Assembly: GCA_014729945.1 (NCBI GenBank)
Contig: WJJC01000173.1
Span: forward strand, 1 to 7,580
Length of the DNA stretch: 7,580 nt
Source of the DNA: Candidatus Bathyarchaeota archaeon
GTDB lineage: Archaea > Thermoproteota > Bathyarchaeia > TCS64
Direction: 5' to 3'
Below, piece by piece: positions 1-5,530 of this stretch; within the stretch, counting starts at the first letter, position 1; every line of letters starts with the position of its first letter. The notes under the pieces were generated by a model. The model was not told where the DNA came from and searched no databases. It worked only from the letters and a program-made list of their open reading frames with translations. The position numbers and the translations under genes were made by a program.

Positions 1-558
1 AACATACTGTTGTATTCTCTCTATTGATCTCTTGGGAGCCGTAGGAACAGCCACCGTGATACTCATGGGGTCATATTTTCTAATTGCTTTTGCTGTTGTT
101 AGCATACTAAATCCCGATGCTATTCCATCATCAACGAGAATAGGGTGCTTTTCCTCCAGATCCGGGAATTTTTTCTCACCATACATTTTTCTTCTATTAT
201 TTATGGTCCTGATCTCTTTCTCGATTACATTTTCCATCTGATCCTCTGTTAAACCCAGATGATTAACAAGTGGCTCATTGATCTCAACGAGTTCATTCCA
301 TGTGACTGCCCCGAACCCCGCCTCCTGGTTCCAAGGAACATGTAGCTTACGGGTAATCGCAACCTCTAGGGGTAGTTCTAGTTTTTCACTAATCGTGTAT
401 CCTACAGGTACGCCACCAGCAGGTATAGCTACTATTATCGATGAGGGATCATTCTTATAATTACTCAGTTCCTCTGCTAAAAGCAGGCCAGCGTGTTTTC
501 TATCCCTGAATATCCGTGTTTTTTCACGGTATCTTTCTACCTCAAATATCTGAGCCAT
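1..558 (-). CDS. Phosphoribosyltransferase, COG1926-like, 'PWN' subtype (3' end off window)
   Basis: An open frame runs from ATG at 558 to the left edge with no stop, giving 186 visible residues. The PRPP-binding loop is ILVDDGIASG (residues 140-149), with the Asp-Asp pair at 143-144 that in type I phosphoribosyltransferases contacts the ribose of PRPP. An N-terminal IPAGGVPVGY block (45-54) and RKLHVPWNQEAGFGAV (70-85) match the predicted phosphoribosyltransferase group COG1926. The family transfers phosphoribosyl groups, but the acceptor is generally unknown. It differs from the divergent neighbour at 665: PAGG instead of PRGG, and a PWN segment where the neighbour has GHPNNPEYAVGA, so it is a separate subfamily rather than a recent duplicate. 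A TATA-like element 27 bases before the ATG fits a leaderless transcript. No signal peptide or membrane segment is seen. Family assignment is firm; substrate is unknown. Confidence 0.88.
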   Translation of the reverse strand, partial: MAQIFEVERYREKTRIFRDRKHAGLLLAEELSNYKNDPSSIIVAIPAGGVPVGYTISEKLELPLEVAITRKLHVPWNQEAGFGAVTWNELVEINEPLVNHLGLTEDQMENVIEKEIRTINNRRKMYGEKKFPDLEEKHPILVDDGIASGFSMLTTAKAIRKYDPMSITVAVPTAPKRSIERIQQYV

Positions 559-580
559 CTCATATTTATCTAATACCGGG

Positions 581-588
581 TTTTATTT
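581..588 (-). promoter_or_regulatory. TATA-like box for the minus-strand phosphoribosyltransferase
   Basis: On the minus strand this reads AAATAAAA, centred about 27 bases before the ATG at 558. That is the distance expected for an archaeal TATA box on a leaderless transcript. The 106-base divergent interval 559-664 holds no clear equivalent for the plus-strand gene; CTTTATTT at 612-619 is only a weak candidate. Confidence 0.4.
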
Positions 589-664
589 GAAGCTTAAACA
601 ATCCGTTGTAGCTTTATTTGTAAGGTATTAATGTGGTTACTAATAATCAATTAAGTGTAGTTAA

Positions 665-1285
665 ATGTATAAGAATAGAGAAGAAGCGGGACAAAAACTC
701 GCGGATGAACTAAGCCAATACGATGATGAGGACGCTGTCTTATTGGCTATCCCACGAGGTGGAGTGCCAGTAGCATACGAAATAGCTAAGAGATTGGATT
801 TACCTCTAGATGTCATCATTGTTAAAAAAATTGGTCATCCAAATAATCCCGAGTATGCGGTTGGTGCAGCTAGTGTTAATTCATCCTACATTAACCCTGA
901 TAACATTAGAGGAGTAACAGAGGAATATCTTGAAGAAGCCAAAGAAAGGAAACAGCGTGAAGCAAAAGAAATTTATAGAAAGTTGAAAGGTGAAGTGAGC
1001 CCAGTTGATTTGGTGGGTAAAACAGCTATCCTGGTCGATGACGGTGTGGCTACTGGATCAACACTTAAAATGGCGATAACGGTAGCAAAAAATCTAGGAG
1101 CAAAAAAAGTAGTAATTGCTGTACCTGTGGGAAGTCCTCAGGCAATAGGGATGCTCAGACAGGAATCAGATGATGTTATCTGCCCATTACAGCCAAAGGT
1201 ATTCCACGCTATAGGTCAGTTTTACCAGGATTTCAGCCAGGTACCTACCGAGGTAGCTAAGGAGATGTTAAAGGAAAATGAGTAA
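665..1285 (+). CDS. Phosphoribosyltransferase, COG1926-like
   Basis: A complete 206-residue type I phosphoribosyltransferase. The PRPP loop is AILVDDGVATGSTL (121-134) with Asp125-Asp126. The N-terminal IPRGGVPVAYE (29-39), IVKKIGHPNNPEYAVGA (52-68) and C-terminal GQFYQDFSQVPTEV (184-197) are hallmarks of COG1926 predicted phosphoribosyltransferases. The acceptor substrate is not known for the family; a nucleobase or modified base is a guess. The stop overlaps the start of the downstream hydrolase by 8 bases, so the two are translationally coupled. In some bacteria, such as the mycobacterial Rv0571c type, the same two domains are fused in one chain, which supports a joint function. The first ATG is used; no Shine-Dalgarno sequence is visible before it and the promoter is unclear. 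Cytosolic. Confidence 0.9.
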   Translation: MYKNREEAGQKLADELSQYDDEDAVLLAIPRGGVPVAYEIAKRLDLPLDVIIVKKIGHPNNPEYAVGAASVNSSYINPDNIRGVTEEYLEEAKERKQREAKEIYRKLKGEVSPVDLVGKTAILVDDGVATGSTLKMAITVAKNLGAKKVVIAVPVGSPQAIGMLRQESDDVICPLQPKVFHAIGQFYQDFSQVPTEVAKEMLKENE

Positions 1286-1925
1286 TAACTATGATCCCAT
1301 AAAAATCGGGGTTGGAGACAAAATAATCAATGGCGATTTGAAAAAAGTGGAGGACTCTAGCTGCATAGTCTTATTTGCACATGGCAGTGGGAGTGGTCGA
1401 CATAGTCCCCGTAATAGATACGTGGCTAACAACATGATAGACCATGGGTTATCAGTTCTATTAATGGATCTACTAACCGAGGAAGAGGACCGTGTAGACA
1501 AGATGACACGTGAGTACCGATTCAATATACCAATGCTAGCTGAAAGAGTGGGAAATGTAAAGACTTGGGTGAGGAAAAGAGAAGGGTTAACCGATCTCAA
1601 CATCGGACTCTATGGCTCAAGCACAGGATCAGCCGCAGCATTAATAGCAGCCGCAAAAAGACCTGAGGGTGTATGCGCAGTTGTCAGCAGGGGTGGACGC
1701 GTAGACCTAGCATCTGATTACCTAGAAGAGGTCAGAGCCCCCTCCTTGTTCATAGTCGGAGGAAAAGATAGAACAGTTCTTGATATGAATAGGGAAGCTA
1801 TAAAGAAACTAATAGTCGATAAAAAACTAGAGGTTGTACCTAATGCAGGTCATCTTTTCAGCGAACCCGGGGCTTTAGACGAGGTTACAAGGCTTAGTAT
1901 CAATTGGTTTAAAGAAAAATGTTAA
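1278..1925 (+). CDS. Dienelactone hydrolase-type alpha/beta hydrolase
   Basis: A 215-residue single-domain alpha/beta hydrolase. Visible elements in order: the HGSGSG oxyanion loop (35-40), the nucleophile elbow GSSTG (113-117, Ser115), the acid in GGKD (Asp164) and the catalytic His192 in AGHLF. This is the expected Ser-Asp-His order. Dienelactone-hydrolase relatives cleave ester or lactone bonds, but the substrate here cannot be read from the sequence. The ATG at 1278 overlaps the stop of the upstream phosphoribosyltransferase, pointing to one transcript and coupled translation; AAGG lies only 3 bases before the ATG, so reinitiation probably drives its synthesis. The split pair mirrors fused PRTase-hydrolase proteins in other organisms, so the hydrolase may act on the transferase's product or substrate (inference). 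It ends 12 bases before a convergent gene. No signal peptide. Confidence 0.88.
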   Translation: MSNNYDPIKIGVGDKIINGDLKKVEDSSCIVLFAHGSGSGRHSPRNRYVANNMIDHGLSVLLMDLLTEEEDRVDKMTREYRFNIPMLAERVGNVKTWVRKREGLTDLNIGLYGSSTGSAAALIAAAKRPEGVCAVVSRGGRVDLASDYLEEVRAPSLFIVGGKDRTVLDMNREAIKKLIVDKKLEVVPNAGHLFSEPGALDEVTRLSINWFKEKC

Positions 1926-1928
1926 AGA

Positions 1929-1950
1929 AGTAGTGGACTATTCCACTGCT
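1929..1950. terminator. Inverted repeat between convergent genes
   Basis: AGTAGTGGA (1929-1937) pairs with TCCACTGCT (1942-1950), giving nine pairs including one T-G wobble around a 4-base loop. It lies at the junction of the convergent hydrolase and beta-sandwich genes and covers the minus-strand stop at 1938-1940. On the minus strand a T-rich stretch follows. It may terminate or stabilise the 3' end of one or both transcripts. Archaeal termination rests mainly on T-runs, so the role is tentative. Confidence 0.35.
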
Positions 1951-2273
1951 ATCAGTTTATCTCTTTCTCTACTGATTAACTCGGAGTCCTCATAGAGATA
2001 AACATGCAATTCATGCCTACCAGTCTCTTCTATCGAGAAATCAATAGAATATGTTTTCTCCATATCCTTATCAAGAGTACCTGTCTCAACTTCATCTATC
2101 TGTTCATATGATGAAGGGGAGTTAAGCCAGAATTTCAGGACATAGGAGTGATCGGATCTATAAGTAAGTATAGTTGCCTCAGCGTCAATTAATTTATGCT
2201 TCTTAACTTTAGGTTTTGATAATACGAACACATTTTTTATCTCGGCTATTTCATCCTCCACCCTGATCTTCAC
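1938..2273 (-). CDS. C-terminal domain of the frameshifted beta-sandwich protein
   Basis: A 111-codon frame that aligns without gaps to the C-terminal half of the intact paralog at 2626-3264, sharing blocks such as NVF-L, FW-SPSSYE-I and VYLY-D. It is predicted to be a CARDB/Ig-like beta-sandwich, with no signal peptide or membrane helix. The only upstream start candidate is GTG at 2273, with no Shine-Dalgarno sequence at useful distance. The same frame continues upstream without a stop to about 2315 and encodes FYW-S-PVKI, matching the FFWTSPRVEI of the paralog. The natural reading is therefore that this is the second half of a protein starting at 2574, separated by a shift near 2295. It may be translated by frameshifting or reinitiation, or be part of a pseudogene. 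Function unknown. Confidence 0.6.
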   Translation of the reverse strand: MKIRVEDEIAEIKNVFVLSKPKVKKHKLIDAEATILTYRSDHSYVLKFWLNSPSSYEQIDEVETGTLDKDMEKTYSIDFSIEETGRHELHVYLYEDSELISRERDKLIAVE

Positions 2274-2574
2274 TGGTGCAGAGTCCCAGTAGAACTTTTC
2301 CCTCCTGATAACCTGTTACTGTTAGGTAGACTCTTCCTGATTCTCGTGCCTCAACTTGGAAAGGTATACTCGCTATATCCCCCGTATCCATTTGACTGAT
2401 ATAGGAATCCGGTCTTACTACCGATAAAAAGTAGGGCTCAATAGAATGTAAGGAAACTTCTAATCTAGAGAGGGGTTTATCGCTTATGTTTTCTAGGTTT
2501 ACTGATACCCATTTTGTTCCTCGCTCTACCTTAACAGGTGAGATACTGCATTCAAGTAATCTTTTTTGATACAT
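2251..2574 (-). CDS. N-terminal domain of the frameshifted beta-sandwich protein
   Basis: A 107-codon frame starting at ATG 2574. Residues 4-93 align without gaps to the N-terminal domain of the neighbouring 212-residue paralog: WVSV-L-N-S, LHS--PYF, SY-S and PFQ are shared, roughly 35-40 percent identical by eye. After Lys93 the similarity stops, and the last 14 residues (from Val94, ending DQGGG) look like out-of-frame coding before TGA at 2253-2251. A TATA box 27 bases before the ATG gives it its own leaderless promoter. The fold is probably an Ig-like or NEW3-like beta domain; no export signal. It overlaps the next frame by 23 bases. Either a sequencing error, a decaying gene, or a programmed +1 site at 2306-2292 explains the split. 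Confidence 0.65.
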   Translation of the reverse strand: MYQKRLLECSISPVKVERGTKWVSVNLENISDKPLSRLEVSLHSIEPYFLSVVRPDSYISQMDTGDIASIPFQVEARESGRVYLTVTGYQEGKVLLGLCTSEDQGGG

Positions 2575-2595
2575 GCTTAGTACTAGTTAGGATGA

Positions 2596-2605
2596 CTTTT
2601 ATAGC
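2596..2605 (-). promoter_or_regulatory. TATA box for the frameshifted paralog
   Basis: The minus strand reads GCTATAAAAG, centred about 27 bases before the ATG at 2574. This is a good match to an archaeal TATA box placed for a leaderless transcript. Its presence just after the T-run terminator of the upstream paralog suggests independent transcription. Confidence 0.55.
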
Positions 2606-2607
2606 TT

Positions 2608-2625
2608 AAAAATAGAAAAAAAGGT
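2608..2625 (-). terminator. T-rich terminator after the intact beta-sandwich gene
   Basis: Immediately after the stop at 2628-2626 the minus strand carries TTTTTTT, a short break and TTTTT. Such oligo-T runs are the usual intrinsic termination signal in archaea. Confidence 0.55.
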
Positions 2626-3264
2626 TTATTCTAGCCAGATGGTATCCGAGCCACTACCAATATACTTGGTGTCATGGTAGAGATATACATAGATGTCATG
2701 GATTCCAGATTCCTCGGGCGTGAATTCGATTGATGGCCTGATTACTTCCCTAGCTTCTAGATTCTCTATCTTTGTCTCACCTATCTTCTCATAGCTGGAC
2801 GGTGAATCATGCCAGAAGGATACGGTGAAATCAGCACCACCGATAACTCCCTCAACCACAGCCTCCGCTTCAATTGTCTCATCAAGGATAGCGTGAGGAT
2901 GCGTCAACGCAAAAACGTTTCTCAGCTTCGCCCTCGTGACCCCTACATCTATCTCAACCCTAGGGGATGTCCAGAAAAAGTATTCACCATCTCTGAACCC
3001 TGAGACCGTAGCATATACCTTGGTTGATATATCAGCATTCAACTGGAATGGTAGAACTCTTTCTTCTCCCGCTTTAATTTCAGAGACATAGCTACCTGTA
3101 CCAAGCACATCAATGAAATACGGGTCCTCTGAATGCAGTTTAACGTCCAGCTGAGTCATGTCATCGGTGCTGACGTTTTTCAGGTGAACGGATACCCAGT
3201 GCTTTCCTGTCTTAATCGTTTCCGGAGTTACCTTAAATTCGAAAGGTCTTTTCATCGTCATCAT
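2626..3264 (-). CDS. Unrecognised two-domain Ig-like beta-sandwich protein
   Basis: A 212-residue protein that I cannot assign to a named family. Residues about 1-105 show alternating hydrophobic strands with WVSVHLKNVS, LHSEDPYF and VLPFQLN, a pattern like NEW3/COG1361 or CARDB adhesion-type beta domains. Residues about 110-212 form a second beta domain with FWHDSPSSYE and HDIYVYLYHD. There is no signal peptide, membrane helix or cysteine, so the protein looks cytosolic, unlike most surface proteins with such domains. It is followed by a T-run and then a frameshifted tandem paralog. Three in-frame ATGs (3264, 3261, 3255) could start it; a TATA-like element at 3295-3303 allows any of them. 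A binding or scaffold role is plausible, but there is no catalytic motif to support an enzyme. Confidence 0.8.
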   Translation of the reverse strand: MMTMKRPFEFKVTPETIKTGKHWVSVHLKNVSTDDMTQLDVKLHSEDPYFIDVLGTGSYVSEIKAGEERVLPFQLNADISTKVYATVSGFRDGEYFFWTSPRVEIDVGVTRAKLRNVFALTHPHAILDETIEAEAVVEGVIGGADFTVSFWHDSPSSYEKIGETKIENLEAREVIRPSIEFTPEESGIHDIYVYLYHDTKYIGSGSDTIWLE

Positions 3265-3294
3265 TCTATATCGTTTAATTTTATGTGAATATGT

Positions 3295-3303
3295 TATTTA
3301 AAT
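3295..3303 (-). promoter_or_regulatory. TATA-like box for the intact beta-sandwich gene
   Basis: The minus strand reads ATTTAAATA, centred about 35 bases before the ATG at 3264, which predicts a leader of about 10 bases. It lies in the divergent interval shared with the gene at 3366. Confidence 0.4.
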
Positions 3304-3327
3304 CGAGAAATGGTATCCGTTTCAAGG

Positions 3328-3337
3328 TTTATAAAAA
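3328..3337 (+). promoter_or_regulatory. TATA box for the 64-residue CxxC protein gene
   Basis: TTTATAAAAA is centred about 33 bases before the ATG at 3366. This is close to the archaeal consensus and predicts a leader of under 10 bases. Confidence 0.5.
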
Positions 3338-3365
3338 ATGTTTACCGAGCTATATTTGAAGAAAA

Positions 3366-3560
3366 ATGCTAAGTGACCATGTATACGATCTAATGACCCA
3401 ACTAGTAGAAGAAAGCCAGAGCCTTTGGAGAATCAAGAATACATACAAAACCGACTCTGTCGGCTGCGAGAAGTGTCTAAAGTTCTGGGAAAAAATGGAG
3501 AAAGACAAGCAAGCTCACATCGATGAGTTGACTGAGTTACTCAAAAATCATCTAAAATAG
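3366..3560 (+). CDS. Small helical CxxC protein, possibly half-ferritin-like
   Basis: A 64-residue protein predicted to form two amphipathic helices (about 2-29 and 38-63) joined by a loop with CEKC (Cys34, Cys37). Helix 1 has Glu15-Glu16. Helix 2 has FWEKMEKDKQAH with Asp47 and His51, resembling the D/E-x2-3-H metal-binding helices of ferritin-like proteins, and it ends with His62. This may be a two-helix unit that dimerises into a four-helix bundle, or simply a zinc- or redox-active CxxC protein; I do not recognise a named family. The stop at 3558-3560 abuts a Shine-Dalgarno sequence for the proline-rich frame downstream, so the two are probably one transcript. The coding frame is clean and a TATA box sits at a sensible distance upstream. 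Confidence 0.7.
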   Translation: MLSDHVYDLMTQLVEESQSLWRIKNTYKTDSVGCEKCLKFWEKMEKDKQAHIDELTELLKNHLK

Positions 3561-3564
3561 GTGA
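3560..3564 (+). promoter_or_regulatory. Strong Shine-Dalgarno overlapping the upstream stop
   Basis: AGGTGA (3559-3564) matches the anti-Shine-Dalgarno complement of archaeal 16S rRNA. It overlaps the stop of the 64-residue gene and lies 6 bases before CTG at 3571. In-frame TGA at 3562-3564 means nothing further upstream can start the next frame, so this site is the best evidence that the proline-rich frame is translated. Confidence 0.5.
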
Positions 3565-3570
3565 GATAAT

Positions 3571-3681
3571 CTGTCGATAGAAGATCCACCAGACGATCCA
3601 GAAGATATACCCCCAAAAGAACCTCCTAAGGAACCCCCGGATAAGCCTCCAGAGCCTCCTGAGGAACCCCCAACCGAATAA
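3571..3681 (+). CDS. Proline-rich acidic mini-protein, probable CTG start
   Basis: A 36-codon frame ending in TAA at 3679-3681 that would be missed by ATG/GTG/TTG gene calling. Of 36 residues about 15 are Pro and 13 are Asp/Glu; the rest are mostly Lys. From residue 14 on it is a repeating PP-x-x array (IPPKEPPKEPPDKPP and onward). Such a chain would be disordered or polyproline-II, and its PP motifs would need aIF5A for efficient translation. The only start candidate with the Shine-Dalgarno sequence at 3559-3564 is CTG at 3571 (spacing 6); CTG starts are rare. Composition this biased is unlikely to arise by chance in a spacer. It follows the small CxxC protein and may be its coupled partner. 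Alternatives: a decayed tail of a longer gene, or a sequencing error near the start. Confidence 0.45.
   Translation: MSIEDPPDDPEDIPPKEPPKEPPDKPPEPPEEPPTE
3622..3671 (+). repeat. 17-bp imperfect direct repeat inside the proline-rich frame
   Basis: CCTCCTAAGGAACCCCC at 3622-3638 recurs at 3655-3671 with a single A-to-G change, offset by 33 bases (11 codons), so reading frame is kept. This suggests growth of the PP-x-x array by slippage or unequal exchange. Confidence 0.55.
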
Positions 3682-3686
3682 TCTCT

Positions 3687-4628
3687 TTATTTTTCCAAAT
3701 TATTTAAGACCCTCTCGTGTGGAAAACCTCTTTCCTCGCATAAGAACTGCATAACGCCATTCCTATTGATCTCCTTAAACTCAAGAGAGTAATCTTCTAT
3801 TAAAGGCGGGTCAAGAAACAATTTTCTAACATCTGCATAATTTTCATCCAGTTTTTTCTGGTATTTCTCAGGTATCTTCTCGATCGATCCATGTCTCTTG
3901 ATTAATTTTAGAGCTGTTTTGGGGCCTACTCTGAATACCCCCTCATTGTAATCCGTTCCAATGAGGATTCCCATATCAACAAGTTGCGCCCAGGAGATCT
4001 CATGATGATTCAAGAATTTATCCAGATCAATAATCTCTATGTTATCCTTGTTACTAATTGTCATATATCTGAGGAGCTTGCTCGCCCCAAATAGCATGGA
4101 ATCATAATCCCTGCTGTTCATAGCGTAGATCTCCTCATCGTGGGTCATATAAGCACACTGGGCCTCGGCCTCTGCTGGAGCCTGAACTATTGGTAGTCCC
4201 ATATTGTTTAAGAGCAGTTTAGCGTCCTTTATCATCTGATCATCCAGGAAACCAGTCTTAACCGCTTCTTTGAACGCTTTCTCGTCTTTTCCAACCTGTT
4301 TAGCTTTGCTCCACTTTTTCTTAGCTTCTCTTCTCCTCTCGGCTCTTTTCTCTACAACATCTGTTTTCAGGTCCGGCATCTCGCCATCAAAAACATAGAC
4401 TGGTTTAACTGAGAACTCTCTCATCATCTTCAGGGTGCGATAGAATAATCCTATAAGATGGGATGTTACGTTTCCCTGTGAATCTGTAAGCGGAGTTCCA
4501 TCTGGTTTCCGTATCGTAGAAAGGAACTGATGGAGTATATTCGATGCGTCAATAGTTATAACTTTGCCTTTTAATTCATCTAACTTTATTGTGTCCTTAA
4601 CCAGTATGGATTTAAGGTCTACGCCCAT
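3687..4628 (-). CDS. FEN1-like flap endonuclease lacking a PCNA-binding tail
   Basis: A 313-residue structure-specific 5' nuclease of the FEN1/XPG family. The N region has MGVDL, TIDASN (Asp27) and VYVFDG (Asp81). The internal region has APAEAEAQ (Glu153, Glu155) and SRDYDS (Asp174, Asp176). GTDYN (Asp226) completes the two-metal site, and the helix-turn-helix VGPKTAL follows. All seven acidic ligands are present. Oddities: the chain stops after the helix that normally precedes the extended C terminus, so the usual QxTLxxFF-type PCNA motif is absent. LHQF (His33) replaces the usual LYQF tyrosine that stacks on the flap base. The GIGP loop is RVGP with about one residue fewer before it. It starts in a 1-nt TAATG overlap with the polymerase gene, with GAGGAG 8 bases upstream. 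It probably processes flaps in the same pathway as its operon partners and may be a second, non-replicative FEN1. Confidence 0.9.
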   Translation of the reverse strand: MGVDLKSILVKDTIKLDELKGKVITIDASNILHQFLSTIRKPDGTPLTDSQGNVTSHLIGLFYRTLKMMREFSVKPVYVFDGEMPDLKTDVVEKRAERRREAKKKWSKAKQVGKDEKAFKEAVKTGFLDDQMIKDAKLLLNNMGLPIVQAPAEAEAQCAYMTHDEEIYAMNSRDYDSMLFGASKLLRYMTISNKDNIEIIDLDKFLNHHEISWAQLVDMGILIGTDYNEGVFRVGPKTALKLIKRHGSIEKIPEKYQKKLDENYADVRKLFLDPPLIEDYSLEFKEINRNGVMQFLCEERGFPHERVLNNLEK

Positions 4629-5530
4629 TACTCTAACTCCTCAATCTCACTCTGTATCCTCTTTAACGAACAGGGCTCGTTATAGAAATTTCTCCAAGGA
4701 TCATCTCTCTGACCTAGACGCCTGAAAATATTATTTATAGTATAGGTTTTTGAGTAAAGCTCTGAGTCATCGAGTTCATCCCACTCTAGAGGGGTTGCAA
4801 CTGGGCAATCTTTTCTCGCCCTAAGCGAATACGGTGATACAGAAGTTTGTCCATAAGCGTTTCTCGCGGTGTCCAGAAATAGTCTTCCTTTTCGCTTCTT
4901 TTTCCGTATCTCTGTGGTGTATTTTTCAGGGTACTTGGATGCAAGATGTGAGGTGATTTTATTTGCTGTATCTCGAACACTATCAAATTCAAGCTCTCTT
5001 TTTATGTGTAGCACAATATGCAATCCTTTTGAGCCAGTAGTCATGACAAAGGGGTCGAGTTTTAACTCCTCCATAATATCCCGTAGATCAAATGCGGCTT
5101 CCCTGACGGGTTCAAAGTCATCCCTTGGGGGATCCAGATCAAAGATAAGCTTATCCGGCAATTGAAGTGAATCTAATTTACTTAACCATATGTGGAAAGT
5201 GATGGTGCCTAGGTTAGCAAGATATACTATGGTTGCTCTACTATTTCCCATCATCTGGTACTGTTTTCCACCTTCAACTTTCTTTATTTTAACTGTTTCA
5301 ATGTAATCAGGGATATAATCAGGCGCCTCTTTCTGATAGAAGTCTACTCCACTTATTCCATCTGGGTACCTGTGAAGGGTCAAGGGTCTATTCCTGATAT
5401 GAGTCTCCATCGTGGGGAAAACCCGTCTATAGTAGTCAATTATATCTCCCTTGGTGACTCCAGAATCCTCAAAGAACACCTTTTCTAGGTTAGAGAGTTC
5501 TACACTGTGGCCGTTTATCTCGTCCATCAT
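4628..5530 (-). CDS. Stand-alone LigD-type primase-polymerase (PolDom)
   Basis: A 300-residue archaeo-eukaryotic primase-type polymerase equal to the polymerase domain of bacterial LigD. Signatures in order: LSNLEKVFF and TKGDIIDYYRRV (12-37), RPLTLHRYPDGISGVDFYQK (48-67), HIWLSK (113-118), LIFDLDPP with Asp131/Asp133, TTGSKGLHI (164-172), LFLDTARNAYGQT (217-229) with the third metal Asp220, SPYSLRAR and PLEWDEL. All catalytic aspartates are present. Relatives add ribo- or deoxyribonucleotides at gaps and broken ends. There is no ligase or phosphoesterase domain fused. The ATG pair at 5530/5527 follows the ligase stop in TAATG, with a GGGAG motif about 14 bases upstream; the stop overlaps the FEN1-like start the same way. 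It supplies gap filling between ligase and flap nuclease. Confidence 0.95.
   Translation of the reverse strand: MMDEINGHSVELSNLEKVFFEDSGVTKGDIIDYYRRVFPTMETHIRNRPLTLHRYPDGISGVDFYQKEAPDYIPDYIETVKIKKVEGGKQYQMMGNSRATIVYLANLGTITFHIWLSKLDSLQLPDKLIFDLDPPRDDFEPVREAAFDLRDIMEELKLDPFVMTTGSKGLHIVLHIKRELEFDSVRDTANKITSHLASKYPEKYTTEIRKKKRKGRLFLDTARNAYGQTSVSPYSLRARKDCPVATPLEWDELDDSELYSKTYTINNIFRRLGQRDDPWRNFYNEPCSLKRIQSEIEELE

Larger units (their letters stand above)
1938..2574 (-). pseudogene. Combined frameshifted copy of the two-domain beta-sandwich gene
   Basis: Joining the frames at about 2295 gives a protein of 211 residues, against 212 for the adjacent intact paralog, with homology along the whole length. 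The total span is 637 bases, one more than a whole number of codons. The lesion is a gain of one base or a loss of two near GGAAAAGTTC (minus strand). A two-base loss would give a gap-free alignment. There are no other stops or large deletions in either half, so the break is recent, an artefact, or bypassed by recoding. Listed so that the two partial frames are read as one gene. Confidence 0.65.

Noticed and set aside
32..460. Plus-strand open frames over the first 460 bases
   Set aside because: They lie antisense to the phosphoribosyltransferase on the minus strand, which has clear family motifs; the plus-strand translations show none.
1289..1603. Minus-strand 104-codon frame inside the hydrolase gene
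   Set aside because: Antisense shadow of the dienelactone-hydrolase-type gene, with no recognisable motif or promoter.
2251..2273. Simple translational reinitiation at GTG 2273 as the reason for two separate genes
   Set aside because: The downstream frame keeps homology to the paralog upstream of that GTG (FYW-S-PV), so the GTG is inside the original gene. Reinitiation may happen, but the sequence shows one gene split by a shift.
3600..3680. Repeated AGGAGG-like sequences on the minus strand as ribosome sites
   Set aside because: They are the complement of CCTCCT proline codons in the plus-strand frame and precede no plausible minus-strand gene.
3570..3689. Read-through extension of the FEN1-like protein past its stop, to recover the missing PCNA tail
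   Set aside because: The frame after the stop gives only a Trp/Arg/Gly-rich antisense of the proline-rich frame, with no QxxLxxFF-type motif, so the nuclease really ends at 3687.
4786..5165. Alternative frames on both strands inside the polymerase gene
   Set aside because: The main frame carries all LigD-type polymerase motifs without interruption; the others have none.
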